Positions 7,422 through 16,213 of a stretch of 64,000 nt of DNA are shown one piece after another (position 1 is the stretch's first letter; every line of letters starts with the position of its first letter). A program made the position numbers and the translations under genes. The DNA comes from Actinoplanes sp. NBRC 103695 (GTDB taxonomy: Bacteria; Actinomycetota; Actinomycetes; Mycobacteriales; Micromonosporaceae): positions 62,001 through 126,000 of the forward strand of contig NZ_BSTL01000025.1 of assembly GCF_030269485.1 (NCBI RefSeq). Direction: 5' to 3'. Below the pieces are notes generated by a model. The model made no database searches, was not told where the DNA came from, and was given only the letters and a program-made list of their open reading frames with translations.

Positions 7422-8672
7422 TCAGGTCGCCTCAGGGTGGAGCAGGTTGTCGGCGGGGGCGATGATCAGCTCGGTGTCGGAGTGCGGCGGGGCCGGGCTG
7501 TGCCAGTCGGCGAGCAGGATGGTGGCGTCGTCCTGCAACCGGTCGTCCTGGTACTTCAGGATCGCGTGCACCAGCCGGCGGGCGGACTCCGGTGCGGGCA
7601 ACTGGTCGGCGGCGGACTTGACGGCGAAGTCGGTCAGCCGCTCGATGCCGAAGAACTCGCCCTCCGCCGAGCGGGCCTCGGTGATGCCGTCGGTGTAGAG
7701 CAGGATCCGGTCGCCGGGTTCGAGAGCTTCCTCTACCATCACCGGCGGTCGCTTGTCACCGAGGGTGACCGGCAGGGCGGTCGGGGTGGGCAGGACCTTC
7801 GCCACCCGGCCCTGGCGGATGACGATCCCGCTGGGATGCCCGGCGGAGATCACCTGGAGTACGCCGGTGCGCTGGTTGATCTCGGCCAGGACCGCGGTGA
7901 TCATGCCGAACCGATCGTGCGCGCGGACGGCGTCGTCGATGTGGTGGTAGCTGTCGATGAGGGTGAGGCCGGCACGGCGGGCGTTGCGGTACGAGGCGAG
8001 GGCGAGTGAGGCGAGCATGACCGCGCGCATCCCGCCGGCGGAACCGTGCCCGGCGGCGTCGAACAGCGCCAGATGCGCGGTGTCGCCGTTGACGGCGTAG
8101 TCGAAGGCGTCACCGCCGACGTCGTAGCAGGGCTCCAGGACGCCGCTGATCGCCAGGTGCCCGGTGGAGAACGACAGCGGCGGCAGTTGCGCGCGCAGCA
8201 TCTCCGCGGCCAGCCGCATGGGTTCCCGGCGGCGGACCCGTTCGATCGTGTCGCTGTAGAAGCTGCGCGTGATCACCAGCTCAGCGAGCAGGCTCGAGAC
8301 CAGGACGCACTCGTCGACCGCCTGCTCGTCCAGCGGTTCGGGCGAGACGATTTCGAGTACGCCCATCCGTTCGCTGCCGTTCAGCAGAGGCAGCCACAAC
8401 CGCGCCCCGTCGCCGTCCCCGTCGCCGGCACAAGGTCTGACCAGCGAGTACGCCCGGCCGGCGAGGGTGCCGTCGACGGCGGTCGCCGCGCGGTGCGGGG
8501 CCGAGCCGCCGAGCAGTGGCAGCAGCACGCGCTGCTGGTGGTCCACCAGGTAGAGGATCACGGCGGTGGCGTCCAGGGACCGGGCGGCACGCATAGCCAT
8601 CTCCGGCAGGTCCTCGGGCCGGGCGTGGTGCGATTGGCGCAGCAGTTGCCGCAGCGCTTCCATGGTGTTCAC
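7422..8672 (-). CDS. GAF-SpoIIE (PP2C-type) serine phosphatase
   Basis: Cytoplasmic protein of 416 residues. The N-terminal ~170 residues form a GAF-type sensory domain (VILYLVDHQQRVLLPLL, then LWLPLLNGSERMGVLEI). The C-terminal ~220 residues are a SpoIIE/RsbU PP2C-like phosphatase with metal-binding motifs DVGGDAFDY and DAAGHGSAGG, and a late DGITEAR motif. Such proteins dephosphorylate anti-anti-sigma factors in partner-switching stress signalling. No anti-sigma partner lies nearby, so the target is probably elsewhere. Confidence 0.87.
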   Translation of the reverse strand: MNTMEALRQLLRQSHHARPEDLPEMAMRAARSLDATAVILYLVDHQQRVLLPLLGGSAPHRAATAVDGTLAGRAYSLVRPCAGDGDGDGARLWLPLLNGSERMGVLEIVSPEPLDEQAVDECVLVSSLLAELVITRSFYSDTIERVRRREPMRLAAEMLRAQLPPLSFSTGHLAISGVLEPCYDVGGDAFDYAVNGDTAHLALFDAAGHGSAGGMRAVMLASLALASYRNARRAGLTLIDSYHHIDDAVRAHDRFGMITAVLAEINQRTGVLQVISAGHPSGIVIRQGRVAKVLPTPTALPVTLGDKRPPVMVEEALEPGDRILLYTDGITEARSAEGEFFGIERLTDFAVKSAADQLPAPESARRLVHAILKYQDDRLQDDATILLADWHSPAPPHSDTELIIAPADNLLHPEAT

Positions 8673-8756
8673 ACCGGTCCCCCTCGAGTCCGCCCAGTCG
8701 AGGATGCCTTGCCTGAGCCGCTCTGACGCATCACTGGGTAAACATCACAACCCGCT

Positions 8757-9620
8757 TCACCGGAGGAAGGAACGCAGCGCCGCCGTCAGGTCGTCCGGGT
8801 TCTCCTCGGCGACGTGGTGCCCGGACTCGATCGGATGGCCGCGCAGGTCGTCGGCCCACGGGCCCCAGATGGCGAGCGGGTCGCCGTACAGGTCTTCCAT
8901 GTCGTCGAGGCTCGACCACAGATACAGCGTCGGGCAGCGTACGGTCCGGCCGGCCCGCCTGTCGGCCTCCTCGTGCTCCCGGTCGACGCCAAGCCCCGCG
9001 CGATAGTCCTCCAGCATCGCCCGGACCGTGGCCGGATCGTGGATGGCCTGCCGGAACTCGTCGTAGTTCTCCGTACCCATGGTGTCGGCCTTGGCCTTGC
9101 CGCCGTACCAGGCGTCGGGGTCGGCCGTGATGGCCCGCTCCGGCTTGTCCGGCTGGGCGAAGAAGAACCAGTGGTACCAGTCGTGCGCGAACTTCGCGTC
9201 GCACCGGGCAAGGGCTTCACTGATGGGTACGCCGTCGATGACGACCAGCCGGCTGACCGTGTCCGGATGGTCCAGTGCCATGCGCAGAGCCACGTAGCAG
9301 CCGCGGTCGTGCCCGACGGCGGCGAACCTCTCGTGACCGAGCACGTTCATCAGCCGGACCAGGTCGGCCGCCACCACACGTTTCGACTGCTGGGAGTGGT
9401 CAGCGAGGATCGACGCCTTACCGGACCGGCCGTAGCCGCGCATGTCGGGACAGACGACGGTAAACCCGTGATCCAGCAGCTGCGGGGCGACCCGATGCCA
9501 CGTCGATCCGGTGCGCGGATGCCCGTGGATGAGCAGCACCGGCGGCCCCTCCCCGGCATATCGCACCCGGAGGGCCACGTCTCCCACGTCGATCCGCGTA
9601 TCGGTGAAGTCGTCGAACAT
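8757..9620 (-). CDS. Alpha/beta hydrolase, haloacetate dehalogenase-like
   Basis: A 287-residue alpha/beta hydrolase. The oxyanion motif HGHPRTG lies at 32-38. The nucleophile elbow GHDRG puts Asp at 105, so this is not a serine esterase. A second acid is D129 and the base is in SGHHVAEENPD (H268/269). HWFFFAQP at 150-157 and a Tyr near 206 correspond to the halide-binding His, Trp and Tyr of fluoroacetate dehalogenases. It is therefore likely to hydrolyse a haloacetate-like substrate; an epoxide hydrolase of the same superfamily is the alternative. It is a single gene just downstream of a two-component pair on the same strand. Confidence 0.8.
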   Translation of the reverse strand: MFDDFTDTRIDVGDVALRVRYAGEGPPVLLIHGHPRTGSTWHRVAPQLLDHGFTVVCPDMRGYGRSGKASILADHSQQSKRVVAADLVRLMNVLGHERFAAVGHDRGCYVALRMALDHPDTVSRLVVIDGVPISEALARCDAKFAHDWYHWFFFAQPDKPERAITADPDAWYGGKAKADTMGTENYDEFRQAIHDPATVRAMLEDYRAGLGVDREHEEADRRAGRTVRCPTLYLWSSLDDMEDLYGDPLAIWGPWADDLRGHPIESGHHVAEENPDDLTAALRSFLR

Positions 9621-9651
9621 GGGCGATCAGTTCCCCGTCCGGCCGAAGGTT

Positions 9652-10311
9652 TCACCTCTCCAGAGGCAGGAGGCCGGAACGGTAGGCCCAGACGACCGTC
9701 TGCACGCGGTCGCGCGTGCCCGCCTTGGTCATCGCGCGGCTCAGGTGGCTCTTCACGGTGCTGACCTCGACCATCAGCTCGGCCGCGATCTCCGCGTTGG
9801 ACAGGCCGTGGGCCAGCAGCCGGACGATCTCCGCCTCGCGCGCGGTCAGCACGTCCGGTCCGGTTGCCTGCGGCGTGGCGGCCCGGCGGCGCCGGGCGAA
9901 CTCGACGATCACGCGCCGGGTGACCGCGTGATCGACCATTCCCTGGCCCGCGGCGAGCCGGCGGATCGCGGCGAGCAGGGTGTCCACGTCAGTGTCCTTG
10001 AGAAGGAAGCCGCTCGCGCCGGCCTCGAGCGCGCCGAACACGTACTCGTCCAGCTCGTAGGTGGTCAGCACCAGCACCGCGGGCGGCGGGTCGAGGGTGC
10101 CGACGATGTCGCGGGTCGCGGTCAGGCCGTCGCCGCCTGGCATGCGGACGTCCATGCAGACCACGTCGGGCCGGAGCAGGCGGGCCATCCGGACGGCCTC
10201 GGGACCGTCGGTGGCCTCGCCGACCACCGTGATGTCGCCGGCCAGCTCGATCAGCGAACGGAAGCCGGCACGCAACATCGGCTGGTCGTCCGCGAGCAGC
10301 ACGGTGATCAT
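9652..10311 (-). CDS. NarL/LuxR-family response regulator
   Basis: A 219-residue response regulator. The receiver domain has the acidic pair DD at 8-9, the phosphoacceptor D54 in CMDVRMPGG and a conserved Lys in LLKD. A LuxR-type helix-turn-helix follows (LTAREAEIVRLLAHGLSNAEIA). Its ATG overlaps the TGA of the kinase gene upstream (ATGA, 10308-10311), so the two are translationally coupled. Neighbouring outputs could be the haloacetate-dehalogenase-like gene or the secreted hydrolase. Confidence 0.92.
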   Translation of the reverse strand: MITVLLADDQPMLRAGFRSLIELAGDITVVGEATDGPEAVRMARLLRPDVVCMDVRMPGGDGLTATRDIVGTLDPPPAVLVLTTYELDEYVFGALEAGASGFLLKDTDVDTLLAAIRRLAAGQGMVDHAVTRRVIVEFARRRRAATPQATGPDVLTAREAEIVRLLAHGLSNAEIAAELMVEVSTVKSHLSRAMTKAGTRDRVQTVVWAYRSGLLPLER

Positions 10312-11477
10312 GCGTCGTCCCCGGCGTGCGGGACGGTGAGCCGGACGCGCCAGCCGCCGTCGCCGGCCGGTCCGGCGTCCAGCTCGGCGCCGATCAGCGA
10401 GGCGCGCTCCCGCATGCCGATCAGACCGAAGCCACGGCCCTCGCCCACGCGGTCGCCGTGGACGGGCGGGCCGGCCGCCGGCCCGTTGTGGATCTCCATC
10501 GTGGTCTCCGACTCTCGATAGGCGAGCGCGATCGTCACCGGGCCGCCGGGCGCGTGGTCGCGAGCGTTGGTCAGCGCCTCCTGCGCCACCCGGTAGAGCG
10601 CCAGCTCCACGGCCGGGTCCTGGACGCCGGGCGAGCCGTCGACGGTGAGCACGGCCTCGCCGCCGGACACCAGCCGGTCGATCATCGCAAGACCGCTGCC
10701 GTCCGGCAGGTGCGGGTCGGCGCCGTCGCCGTCCCGCAGCGCGCCGACGATCAGCCGCAGGTTGTGCAGCGTGTTCCTGCCCTCCTCGCGGACCGCGGCC
10801 GCGTGGCTCCGGGCCGCCTCGGGGTCGCGGTCCAGCAGCCGTTCGACGAGCGTGGCCCGCACGATCAGCGAGGTGAGGTGGTGCGCGGCGACGTCATGCA
10901 ACTCGCGGGCGGTCCGGGCGCGCTCCGCGGTCAGCACCGCCGCGGTCCGGGCCCGGTGCGCCTCCTCGTCCGCGACGGCACGCGCCACGACCACCTCGGC
11001 GTAGCGGCGCCGCATGGTCAGATGCGCGCCGAGCAGGGCCGCGCCGACGTAGAGCAGCAGCGACAGCGCGAGGTGCAGCGCGATCTGGACCAGTTCGAGC
11101 GCCGGGTTCCGGAGCGGGGCGAGGCTGAGCACGGCGTACCCGCCGATCTCCACGACGGCGACGATCACCGCGAGGGTGATGGCGGTACGCGCGGTCAGGA
11201 GCGAGCCGCAGGTGTAGACCGCGATGGCGAGCCCGACGCCGCGCAGGCCGGTGCCGTGCGGGGCGGCGGCGGAGATCGCGGTCTGGGCCACCAGCATCAG
11301 CGTCACGCACCACACCGGGCTGACCCGGCGCAGGCAGACCAGCAGCGTCTGTGCCGCCATCAGCACCAGCACGACCGTGCCGGGCGCGCCGTCCCGGTCG
11401 GTCAGCCAGAGCAGCATCGCGGTGAACGGAACGGCGGCCACGGCCAGCGCGCCGTCCTGGATCAGCTTCGTCCGCAT
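10308..11477 (-). CDS. Sensor histidine kinase, HisKA_3 type
   Basis: 389 residues. Four to five hydrophobic segments in the first ~150 residues form a membrane sensor without a large external domain. The dimerisation/phosphoacceptor box ARELHDVAAHHLTSL follows, then a HATPase_c domain with the N-box ALYRVAQEALTNARDHA and a glycine-rich GRGFGLIGMRERA motif. It is the cognate kinase of the overlapping response regulator. Confidence 0.91.
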   Translation of the reverse strand: MRTKLIQDGALAVAAVPFTAMLLWLTDRDGAPGTVVLVLMAAQTLLVCLRRVSPVWCVTLMLVAQTAISAAAPHGTGLRGVGLAIAVYTCGSLLTARTAITLAVIVAVVEIGGYAVLSLAPLRNPALELVQIALHLALSLLLYVGAALLGAHLTMRRRYAEVVVARAVADEEAHRARTAAVLTAERARTARELHDVAAHHLTSLIVRATLVERLLDRDPEAARSHAAAVREEGRNTLHNLRLIVGALRDGDGADPHLPDGSGLAMIDRLVSGGEAVLTVDGSPGVQDPAVELALYRVAQEALTNARDHAPGGPVTIALAYRESETTMEIHNGPAAGPPVHGDRVGEGRGFGLIGMRERASLIGAELDAGPAGDGGWRVRLTVPHAGDDA

Positions 11478-11509
11478 CGCCGTCGCTCCTCGTCAGCTTC
11501 CTTCGCCGG

Positions 11510-12676
11510 TCAGCGGTGCCCGGCCAGCCAGGCGGTGATGTCACGCAGCACCGCCGGATCCGGGTTGCCGCGCACCGGCTGGTACTCCGGCGTGACGTTC
11601 ATCAAGTGGCTGACGCCGGGGTAGGTGATCAGTGTGTGGTCCCGGTTGCCGGCCGTGGCAAGCGCGGCGTCGGCGACGATCGCGCCACGGACCGGGGTCT
11701 GGGTGTCGGTCTGGCCGTTCACGAGCAGCACCGGGCCGTCGTACCGCGGAAGCTCCTGGGCCGGGGTCTTGAATCGGCCGAAATCGGTGATGTACTTGGC
11801 GAAGCTCTCCGGCAGACCCGGCAGGTTCGGGAACTGATCGAAGCCGATGGCCGCGCGGACGACCGGCTCGACCTCGGTGTCGATGGCCAGTCGGCCGTCG
11901 CCGTCCGCGTCGGTCGCGGGATCGGTCAGCATGGCACGGAACTGCCCCGCCACGTCCTCCGGAAGACCGATCAGGCCGCCGGACACCTCGGTCGCGCTGA
12001 GCAGGCCGTCGCCGTCGCCGTCGAACTCCTCGTGCAGCTGACCCAGCGTGCGACCCACGGCCTGGTAGTAGATCACCTCGCGAGGGGTGCCGTGGACCAC
12101 ACCCATCGCGACGACACCGGCCGGCTTCGCGATGCCGTACAAGCGCGGGTCCGCGACCAGGTTGCCGACGACCTGGGTGCCCTCGCTGTGGCCGAGCAGG
12201 AAGACCCTCGCCGGGTCGACACGTTTCGACCTCCCGGCGAACCGGACGGCGGCGGCCGCGTCTCGTACCGTCTGCTCGTAGGGTTTGTCGGGGTCGAGGA
12301 ACTTGGGGTTGTCGCTCAGCACAGGGCCGACGCCGACCACGCCGCGCTTGTTGAAACGCAGGACGGCGAAGCCGCTCCCGCTCACCGACCGGGCGACCGA
12401 TCTGAACGTGGCCACGCCCGGGGCGAGCGTCTGATCCATGTCGTTGTGACCGCTGCCGTGCAGCAGCACCACCACCGGCAGCCGGCCCCTCGCACCCTTC
12501 GGATAGGTGAGCTCGCCCTTCGCGGACCACCCACCGTCCATCGTGATCGTCACGGACTCGCGGACGATCCCGGCCCAGTCGCCACCCGGCTTCTCCGCCG
12601 CCTGTGCGCGGGCCAGCGGCGCCGGCCCCACGGCGAGTACGGCGGCGGCCAGCACGGCGACCTTCTTCAACTTCAT
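11510..12676 (-). CDS. Secreted alpha/beta hydrolase with EF-hand-type insert
   Basis: 388 residues with a Sec signal peptide (KLKK, hydrophobic core, then ARAQAAE near residue 27). The hydrolase core has HGSGHND at 73-79, the nucleophile GHSEG at 162-166 (S164), an Asp in NGQTDTQTP and a His in GVSHLMNV. Between strands lies an insert with a canonical calcium loop, DGDGDGLLSATE at 219-230, and a second, less regular loop starting DADGDG at 256. This suggests calcium-dependent folding or activity outside the cell. It is probably an esterase or peptidase-like hydrolase. It follows the kinase/regulator operon on the same strand after a 32-bp gap. Confidence 0.8.
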   Translation of the reverse strand: MKLKKVAVLAAAVLAVGPAPLARAQAAEKPGGDWAGIVRESVTITMDGGWSAKGELTYPKGARGRLPVVVLLHGSGHNDMDQTLAPGVATFRSVARSVSGSGFAVLRFNKRGVVGVGPVLSDNPKFLDPDKPYEQTVRDAAAAVRFAGRSKRVDPARVFLLGHSEGTQVVGNLVADPRLYGIAKPAGVVAMGVVHGTPREVIYYQAVGRTLGQLHEEFDGDGDGLLSATEVSGGLIGLPEDVAGQFRAMLTDPATDADGDGRLAIDTEVEPVVRAAIGFDQFPNLPGLPESFAKYITDFGRFKTPAQELPRYDGPVLLVNGQTDTQTPVRGAIVADAALATAGNRDHTLITYPGVSHLMNVTPEYQPVRGNPDPAVLRDITAWLAGHR

Positions 12677-12769
12677 GACGTTCTCCCTGGTCGGTGTCGT
12701 TTTGACACCCCAGAGCGTGCCGCTCGGGCAGGGCCGGGCACATCCGGCGGAGGCGGGAAGTCCGGCTTG

Positions 12770-13162
12770 CTACCTCCGACGGAGGCCTATGGACGAGCGG
12801 ACTACGCGAAGGTTCGTGCGGACCACGACGCTGAGAATGAACAGGCCGCACACGGCCTGCTCGACGCGCAGCCAGACCGGGAACGCACCCGGCCAGGCGA
12901 CGACGGCCACGATCGCGACCAGCACCACCATCGAGATGACGCGAAGCCGGCGGAACGAGTCGCGGTGGCCGGCAGCCGCGCGGCGGGCGAACAGCAGGAG
13001 CACCGCGGCGCTGGCCGCGACCAGTGGCGTGCGGATCCAGACGGCCGTGGTGACGAGCGCGGGGTTGTGGCGCATCACCACCGTGGCGACGACGGTGGCC
13101 ACGCTGATCACCAGAAAGGCGGACAGCAGCTTGACGACGGTGTGCAGGTGATCGTTCTTCAT
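12770..13162 (-). CDS. Small multi-pass membrane protein of unknown function
   Basis: 130 residues with four clear hydrophobic helices (about 10-30, 38-60, 76-95, 102-118) separated by short loops and a basic C-terminus (RSSIGLRRR). It has no recognised family. It is divergent from the second two-component system, with 135 bp between the start codons, so it may be a target of that system. Confidence 0.65.
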   Translation of the reverse strand: MKNDHLHTVVKLLSAFLVISVATVVATVVMRHNPALVTTAVWIRTPLVAASAAVLLLFARRAAAGHRDSFRRLRVISMVVLVAIVAVVAWPGAFPVWLRVEQAVCGLFILSVVVRTNLRVVRSSIGLRRR

Positions 13163-13297
13163 GCCGCCCAGCCTGCGTGCCGGATCCGGGGCGAATCATC
13201 GGCGTGCGGATCGAAGTTCCGTCTCCACCCGGGGGTGCAGACGCGTCTACAACCGTGGACCGATGCCGCCGCCACGAGATCGCTCTAGGTTCTAGGG

Positions 13298-14455
13298 GTG
13301 CAGACCGAGGAGCCCGCGACGACACGTCTCCGGGTCGTGCGCTGGATGCAACTGCTGACACCGCTGATGCTGGCGTGGTTCGTGTGGGCCGCGGTCACCG
13401 CCGAGCCAGGGTTCGGGTTGACGGGCAAGCCGCTGATCGTCGTGCTGGCCACCGCCACGTTCGTGGTCGGGGTGTTCGGCCGCAACGCGACCGCCACCAC
13501 GCCGATCCGGCCGGCGCACGAGATCTTCGTCGGGGCGATGCTGGTCGGCTCGGTGACGCTGGTGGCGGTGCAGCCGAGCGGTCCGGGCTCGGTGGCGGTG
13601 CTGGTCGCCGTCCTGTGCGCCGCGACCGGGCTACTACCCGTCCGCGTGGCCGTCCCGGTGTTGATCGCGGCGTTCGTCGTGCTCGAAATGGTCGCTTCCA
13701 TCACCGGGCAGGACTTCGGCTTCCTGGCCGTGATCGCCGGGTTCGCCGTCCTGTTCGGCTCGCTCTACCTGGCGTTCCGGCTGGCCGAGGCGCAGCGTGA
13801 GACCAGGCGGCTGCTCGCCGAGCTGGAGGCCGGCCAGGCGAGACTCGCCGAGGCGGCCGGGCTGGCCGAACGGCAGCGGCTGGCCCGGGAGATGCATGAC
13901 GTGCTCGCCCACTCACTGTCCGGGCTGTCGCTGCAGCTGGAGGGCGCTCGCATGCTGGTCGCCGAGGACCCGTCCGACCCACGCCTGCCGGCCGCCGTGG
14001 ACCGCGCCCACCACCTCGCCCGGACCGGTCTGGAGGAGGCTCGGCGGGCGATCGGCATGCTGCGCGACGACGACCTGCCCGGCCCCGACAGGCTGGCCGA
14101 ACTCGCCGAGCGGTTCGCCGGCGACCAGGCTGTGCCGTGCGACTTCACGGTGTCCGGAGAGCCGCACCCGCTGGGGTCGGAGGCACGGCTGGCCCTCTAC
14201 CGGGTGGCGCAGGAGGCGCTGACCAACGTGACCAAGCACGCGTCACCGACGCGCGTCACGCTGCTCCTTGCGTACGAAGTGACGGCCACCCGCCTGATCG
14301 TGGAGGACTTCGCCGACCGGGCGCCCGCGATCCCCGAGGAGACGGACGGTTACGGGCTGACCGGCATGCGCGAACGGGCCGAGCTGCTCGGCGGCACCCT
14401 CAGTGCCGGCGCGACCGGGCACGGGTTCCGGGTCGAGCTGGCGGTGCCGGCATGA
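13298..14455 (+). CDS. Sensor histidine kinase, HisKA_3 type
   Basis: 385 residues. The N-terminus contains about five to six transmembrane segments (residues 15-165), then a coiled linker rich in Glu, Arg and Leu. The phosphoacceptor box is LAREMHDVLAHSLSGL. The HATPase_c domain shows ALYRVAQEALTNVTKHA and GYGLTGMRERAELLGG. The start is GTG 13298. The TGA overlaps the ATG of the response regulator. Confidence 0.91.
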   Translation: MQTEEPATTRLRVVRWMQLLTPLMLAWFVWAAVTAEPGFGLTGKPLIVVLATATFVVGVFGRNATATTPIRPAHEIFVGAMLVGSVTLVAVQPSGPGSVAVLVAVLCAATGLLPVRVAVPVLIAAFVVLEMVASITGQDFGFLAVIAGFAVLFGSLYLAFRLAEAQRETRRLLAELEAGQARLAEAAGLAERQRLAREMHDVLAHSLSGLSLQLEGARMLVAEDPSDPRLPAAVDRAHHLARTGLEEARRAIGMLRDDDLPGPDRLAELAERFAGDQAVPCDFTVSGEPHPLGSEARLALYRVAQEALTNVTKHASPTRVTLLLAYEVTATRLIVEDFADRAPAIPEETDGYGLTGMRERAELLGGTLSAGATGHGFRVELAVPA

Positions 14456-15096
14456 TCCGGGTGCTCATCGCCGACGACCAGCGGGTTGTCCGCGAGGGGC
14501 TGAGCATGGTGCTTTCCCTGACGAAGGGCGTCGAGGTGGTCGGCGTGGCAGCGGACGGCGCCGAGGCGGTCACGCTGGCCCGAGCCGTACGGCCGGATGT
14601 GGTTCTCATGGACCTGCGCATGCCGCGGTGCGACGGGGTGGAGGCCACCCGGCGCCTGCGCACCGAGGCGCCCGAGGTCAAGGTGGTGGTGCTGACCACG
14701 TACTCGGACGACCGATCGGTGCTGGAGGCGTTCCGGGCCGGCGCCCGCGGCTACCTGACCAAGGACGCCGGCGGCGAGCAGATCCACGAGGCGCTGCGGC
14801 AGGTCCTGGACGACCACGCCGTCATCGACCCGGCCGTGCAGCGCCACCTGATCGACGCCATCGCCGCGGGCGAGCCGCCTTCGCGTCCGGGGTTCCCCGA
14901 CGGCCTCACTCCGCGGGAGGCCGAGGTGCTGTCCCTGATGGCCGGCGGCCTGTCCAACCCCGAGATCGCCTCTCGCCTGACGGTCAGCGAGGCGACGGTC
15001 AAGAGCCACGTCAATCACCTGTACGCGAAGATCGGCGCCCGCGACCGCGCACAGGCCGTCGCCTACGCCTTCCGTCACGACCTGGGCGACTCCTGA
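14452..15096 (+). CDS. NarL/LuxR-family response regulator
   Basis: 214 residues. The receiver has DD at 8-9, phosphoacceptor D54 in LMDLRMPRC and Lys in LTKDAGG. The C-terminal LuxR helix-turn-helix reads LTPREAEVLSLMAGGLSNPEIA. The ATGA overlap (14452-14455) couples it to the kinase. Its stop codon TGA is the first triplet of the repeat array that follows, so the gene end abuts rearranged DNA. Confidence 0.92.
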   Translation: MIRVLIADDQRVVREGLSMVLSLTKGVEVVGVAADGAEAVTLARAVRPDVVLMDLRMPRCDGVEATRRLRTEAPEVKVVVLTTYSDDRSVLEAFRAGARGYLTKDAGGEQIHEALRQVLDDHAVIDPAVQRHLIDAIAAGEPPSRPGFPDGLTPREAEVLSLMAGGLSNPEIASRLTVSEATVKSHVNHLYAKIGARDRAQAVAYAFRHDLGDS

Positions 15097-15178
15097 TTCA
15101 CCGTGTCGCTGGCGACTGATTCACCGCGTCGCTGTTTCATCGTGTCGCTGGCCATTGATTCACCGTGTCGCTGGCGAC
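15094..15178. repeat. Degenerate ~20-bp repeat array
   Basis: Two identical 23-bp copies, beginning TGATTCACCGTGTCGCTGG, lie at 15094-15116 and 15156-15178. Shorter diverged copies lie at 15117-15134 and 15135-15154. On the minus strand each unit encodes SDTVNQ-like residues. The array therefore looks like a tandem duplication of the 3' end of the decayed minus-strand gene next to it. Confidence 0.7.
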
Positions 15179-15614
15179 GTCGATGCGGTCGGCGTACTCG
15201 ACCGCCCAGGTCTCGGGCGAGGGTTCGCCCATGATCGCTCGGACGCAGTCCTGGCCGCAGCCGATGTAGGTGCTGAGGTGGTCGATGTCGGTGGCGACGC
15301 ACCAGGCGCGGCCGGCCACCACAGGCTGGGGCTCTGCTCGAACGGCGGCCTGTTCCCCTCTTGCTCACCGGGCCGCTGTCTCCAGGTGCGGGCCGCGGTC
15401 ATCGACACGGTCGAGGCGTCGGCGACCGGCCCGCGCAGCAGCAGCATGGTGCGCTTCGGCATGACGATGGTGGCCGCGCCGCCAGTCGGTACAGCGAGCG
15501 CCCCGAACCCATTCCGCACCGCGTAGTGACATTCCTCGGACGTGGTGAAACGCCGCAATACGTCGACGAGACGGGTTGCAGGCCGCCGAGGCCGTCTCGT
15601 TCCACAGCGATCAC
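15137..15614 (-). pseudogene. Decayed actinobacterial hypothetical gene (internally deleted and frameshifted)
   Basis: Three pieces of one protein lie in order but in different frames. A start peptide VIAVERDGLGGLQPV is near 15614. The middle, with NGFGALAVPTGGAATIVMP and MLLLRGPVADA, spans about 15380-15560. The C-terminal part, with GRAWCVATDIDHLSTYIGCG, covers 15137-15320. A second broken copy beginning VIAVERDGLGRLQPV lies at 53.0-53.4 kb. I recall similar intact hypothetical proteins in Micromonosporaceae, but the function is unknown. Confidence 0.6.
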
Positions 15615-15654
15615 TCTGCCTGACTCACCCCCGGCCGGTGGTTACCGTGACAGG

Positions 15655-16167
15655 GTGCGGCCTGTCGCTCTGACCTATGCGGAAGTCGGTGCCACGCGTG
15701 CCGGCCCCCTTCCCGCGGGCTACGGCCACGTTGTCCGCGAAGCCGGCCTGGGAAACGGGCCGGACGTCTTCGAGCGCGCGGCGGCGGCCCTGTTCGATTG
15801 GCGGATGCATCGCCGGGCCGGACTCACCGTCGTCAGCGCGCACGGGCCGGCGGCTCCCGGCGTCGTCGTGGTCCTGGGAGCCGGCTGGGGCCCGTTGCGG
15901 CTGACCATCCCGTGCCGTGTCGTCTACACCGTCGATGAGCCCGCTCGCCGCGGGTTCGCCTACGGAACCTTGCCCGGCCATCCGGAGCGTGGCGAGGAGG
16001 CGTTCACCGTCGCGCTGACCGAGAACGGTGAGGTGCGCTTCCGGATTCGGGCGTTCAGCCGCCCAGCGTCGCTGGTCGCGCGGGCGGGCGGCCCGTTCAC
16101 CCGCAAGGTTCAAGAGTATGTGACAGACCGGTACCTGCGCGCGATGCGGCATCTCGCCGGCGCATGA
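15655..16167 (+). CDS. DUF1990 family protein
   Basis: 170 residues. The sequence TYAEVGATRAGPLPAGYGH, then WRMHRRAGL and FAYGTLPGHPERGEEAF, are recognisable landmarks of DUF1990. This is a small soluble domain common in actinomycetes with no firm function. The GTG start at 15655 was chosen because the DUF1990 core begins immediately; the upstream frame runs through the decayed gene. Confidence 0.8.
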   Translation: MRPVALTYAEVGATRAGPLPAGYGHVVREAGLGNGPDVFERAAAALFDWRMHRRAGLTVVSAHGPAAPGVVVVLGAGWGPLRLTIPCRVVYTVDEPARRGFAYGTLPGHPERGEEAFTVALTENGEVRFRIRAFSRPASLVARAGGPFTRKVQEYVTDRYLRAMRHLAGA

Positions 16168-16213
16168 GTTCCCGGCCACGGACACCATCTGCCGCCGCGA
16201 CCGATCATGACCT

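Noticed and set aside
15094..15178. Possible CRISPR or iteron array
   Set aside because: Units are irregular, without unique spacers, and derive from the 3' end of a neighbouring dead gene.
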